From: Herminiimonas sp.
Lineage (GTDB): Bacteria > Pseudomonadota > Gammaproteobacteria > Burkholderiales > Burkholderiaceae
Assembly (NCBI RefSeq): GCF_030655415.1
Contig: NZ_JAURVN010000005.1
Location: 1-7,135, forward strand
Direction: 5' to 3'
Length of the DNA stretch: 7,135 nucleotides
Part shown: piece by piece, positions 6,712 to 7,135 of the stretch
Layout: each line of letters opens with the position of its first letter
Numbering within the stretch: the first letter of the stretch is position 1
Made by a program: the position numbers and the translations under genes
Notes under the pieces: generated by a model
What the model saw: the letters and a program-made list of their open reading frames with translations, nothing else
Databases searched by the model: none
What the model was told of the DNA's origin: nothing

Positions 6712-6748
6712 TTTATCTCTGAACTTTATTCATTTATCTCTGAACTTT
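6712..6748. repeat. Tandem 16-bp direct repeat with 21-bp period
   Basis: TTTATCTCTGAACTTT is present at 6712-6727 and identically at 6733-6748, separated by ATTCA. A spacing of 21 bases is two helical turns, which would place both copies on the same DNA face. The second copy reaches into the last codons of the truncated IstA and supplies its stop codon. It fits transposase-binding repeats near an IS end that a deletion has joined to the istA gene. Confidence 0.65.
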
Positions 6749-7135
6749 TTCGGAAATGCCTTCCCGAAATACCGGTATGAATGTTGATTTGCTCGCAGAG
6801 TTGACCCTCTCTAATTGATCCACCTTCCACTGTCTGGCGAAGGCTGCGACCCGGTCGTACGACCCGTCAAATCCCAATGCACATAGATCGATATGCATCT
6901 GTTTCAAAGTCCGACGTTGCTTGCGTGACTTCGTTGTCTCAGTCTTTAACCAGGCTGAAAGCTTGAAAGCGTATTTATCAAGAGAGGTCAGGGAACGTCG
7001 ATCAGCGTAGGCTGGCTCGACAGTTTCAGCACGTAGATAACGCCTGACGGTATTTCGAGAGATACCCAGTCGTTTGGATATCTCTCTCAAGGACACGTGG
7101 TCACGAATGTGCCAGCGTCGAATAATTCCAAGTAA
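6734..7135 (-). pseudogene. istA: IS21-family transposase IstA, N-terminal part, 3'-truncated
   Basis: On the minus strand the frame is open from the window edge to the TAA at 6736-6734, about 133 residues. It begins within a typical IstA N-terminus: RRWHIRD, then the helix-turn-helix SLREISKRLGISRNTVRRYL, EPAYADRRSLTSLDKYAFKLSAWLK, KSRKQRRTLKQMHIDLCALGFDGSYDRVAAFARQW and ERVNSASKSTFIP. In full IstA of about 500 residues this is followed by a VFEPGEAFQFDW-like segment that opens the DDE catalytic domain. Here the homology stops at about 6770 and the frame runs out as FREGISEKVQR. The catalytic domain and istB are missing, so the element cannot move itself. An internal GTG at 7094-7096 is not the real start, because family-like sequence continues upstream of it. 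The fragment could still encode a DNA-binding peptide, but nothing shows that it is expressed. Confidence 0.85.

Larger units (their letters stand above)
6273..7135. mobile_element. IS21-family debris zone (at least two nested or successive remnants)
   Basis: No intact gene lies between the PilN-like stop and the window end. The zone holds a decayed IstA fragment (about 6305-6436), an AT-rich stretch with short repeats (6490-6750) and a truncated IstA (6734-7135), both transposase pieces on the minus strand. No istB is visible. Possible element ends start with TGT at 6276 and 6541: TGTCTCGCCGATGGTCTTAG and TGTCGACGGACTTTACGCAG share a GAxGGxCTTxxCG core. IS21-type ends often begin with TGT or TG, but these borders are guesses. 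The left end of the fresher copy is beyond the window. A 10-base palindrome GGCTATAGCC sits at 6594-6603. Confidence 0.65.

Overview
The window looks like an accessory region of a proteobacterial chromosome, most likely a betaproteobacterium of the Burkholderiales. The evidence is the style of the RHS/SpvB-like proteins, the type II secretion/type IV pilus-like genes and an IS21-type transposase. Base composition is mixed: by eye the first RHS piece is the most GC-rich, and the stretch from about 1575 to 2040 is clearly AT-rich. No RNA gene or CRISPR array was seen.

Layout. (1) Positions 1-616 hold the C-terminal end of a TcB/SpvB-like RHS-type protein whose start lies outside the window. (2) A 167-base gap follows, with a GC-rich hairpin and a strong ribosome binding site. 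(3) From 784 comes a second, secreted RHS protein with its own signal peptide. It is broken: after about 158 residues the RHS core is missing and the reading frame shifts, so the gene runs straight into what looks like its variable C-terminal tip (about 1259-1573). (4) One base after the tip's stop a small three-helix membrane protein starts (1575-1862), placed like an immunity gene. (5) After an AT-rich gap there is a tight, apparently intact four-gene block (2038-6272): a GspF-type platform protein, a GspE-type ATPase, a GspL/PilM-like cytoplasmic protein and a PilN-like single-pass membrane protein. The genes overlap by 4, 20 and 1 bases. (6) From 6273 to the end the DNA is transposon debris: two minus-strand remnants of the same part of an IS21-family IstA transposase, one heavily decayed and one fresher but truncated, with short direct repeats around them.

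How the parts relate. The two RHS pieces resemble a split B-component/C-component arrangement, with a toxin tip and immunity gene at its end, now inactivated by an internal deletion. The four-gene block would form the motor and inner-membrane platform of a type II secretion or type IV pilus-like machine. The pseudopilins, secretin and PilO/GspM partner are not in the window, and the block stops exactly where the IS debris begins. The machine is therefore either completed from elsewhere or was cut by the insertions.
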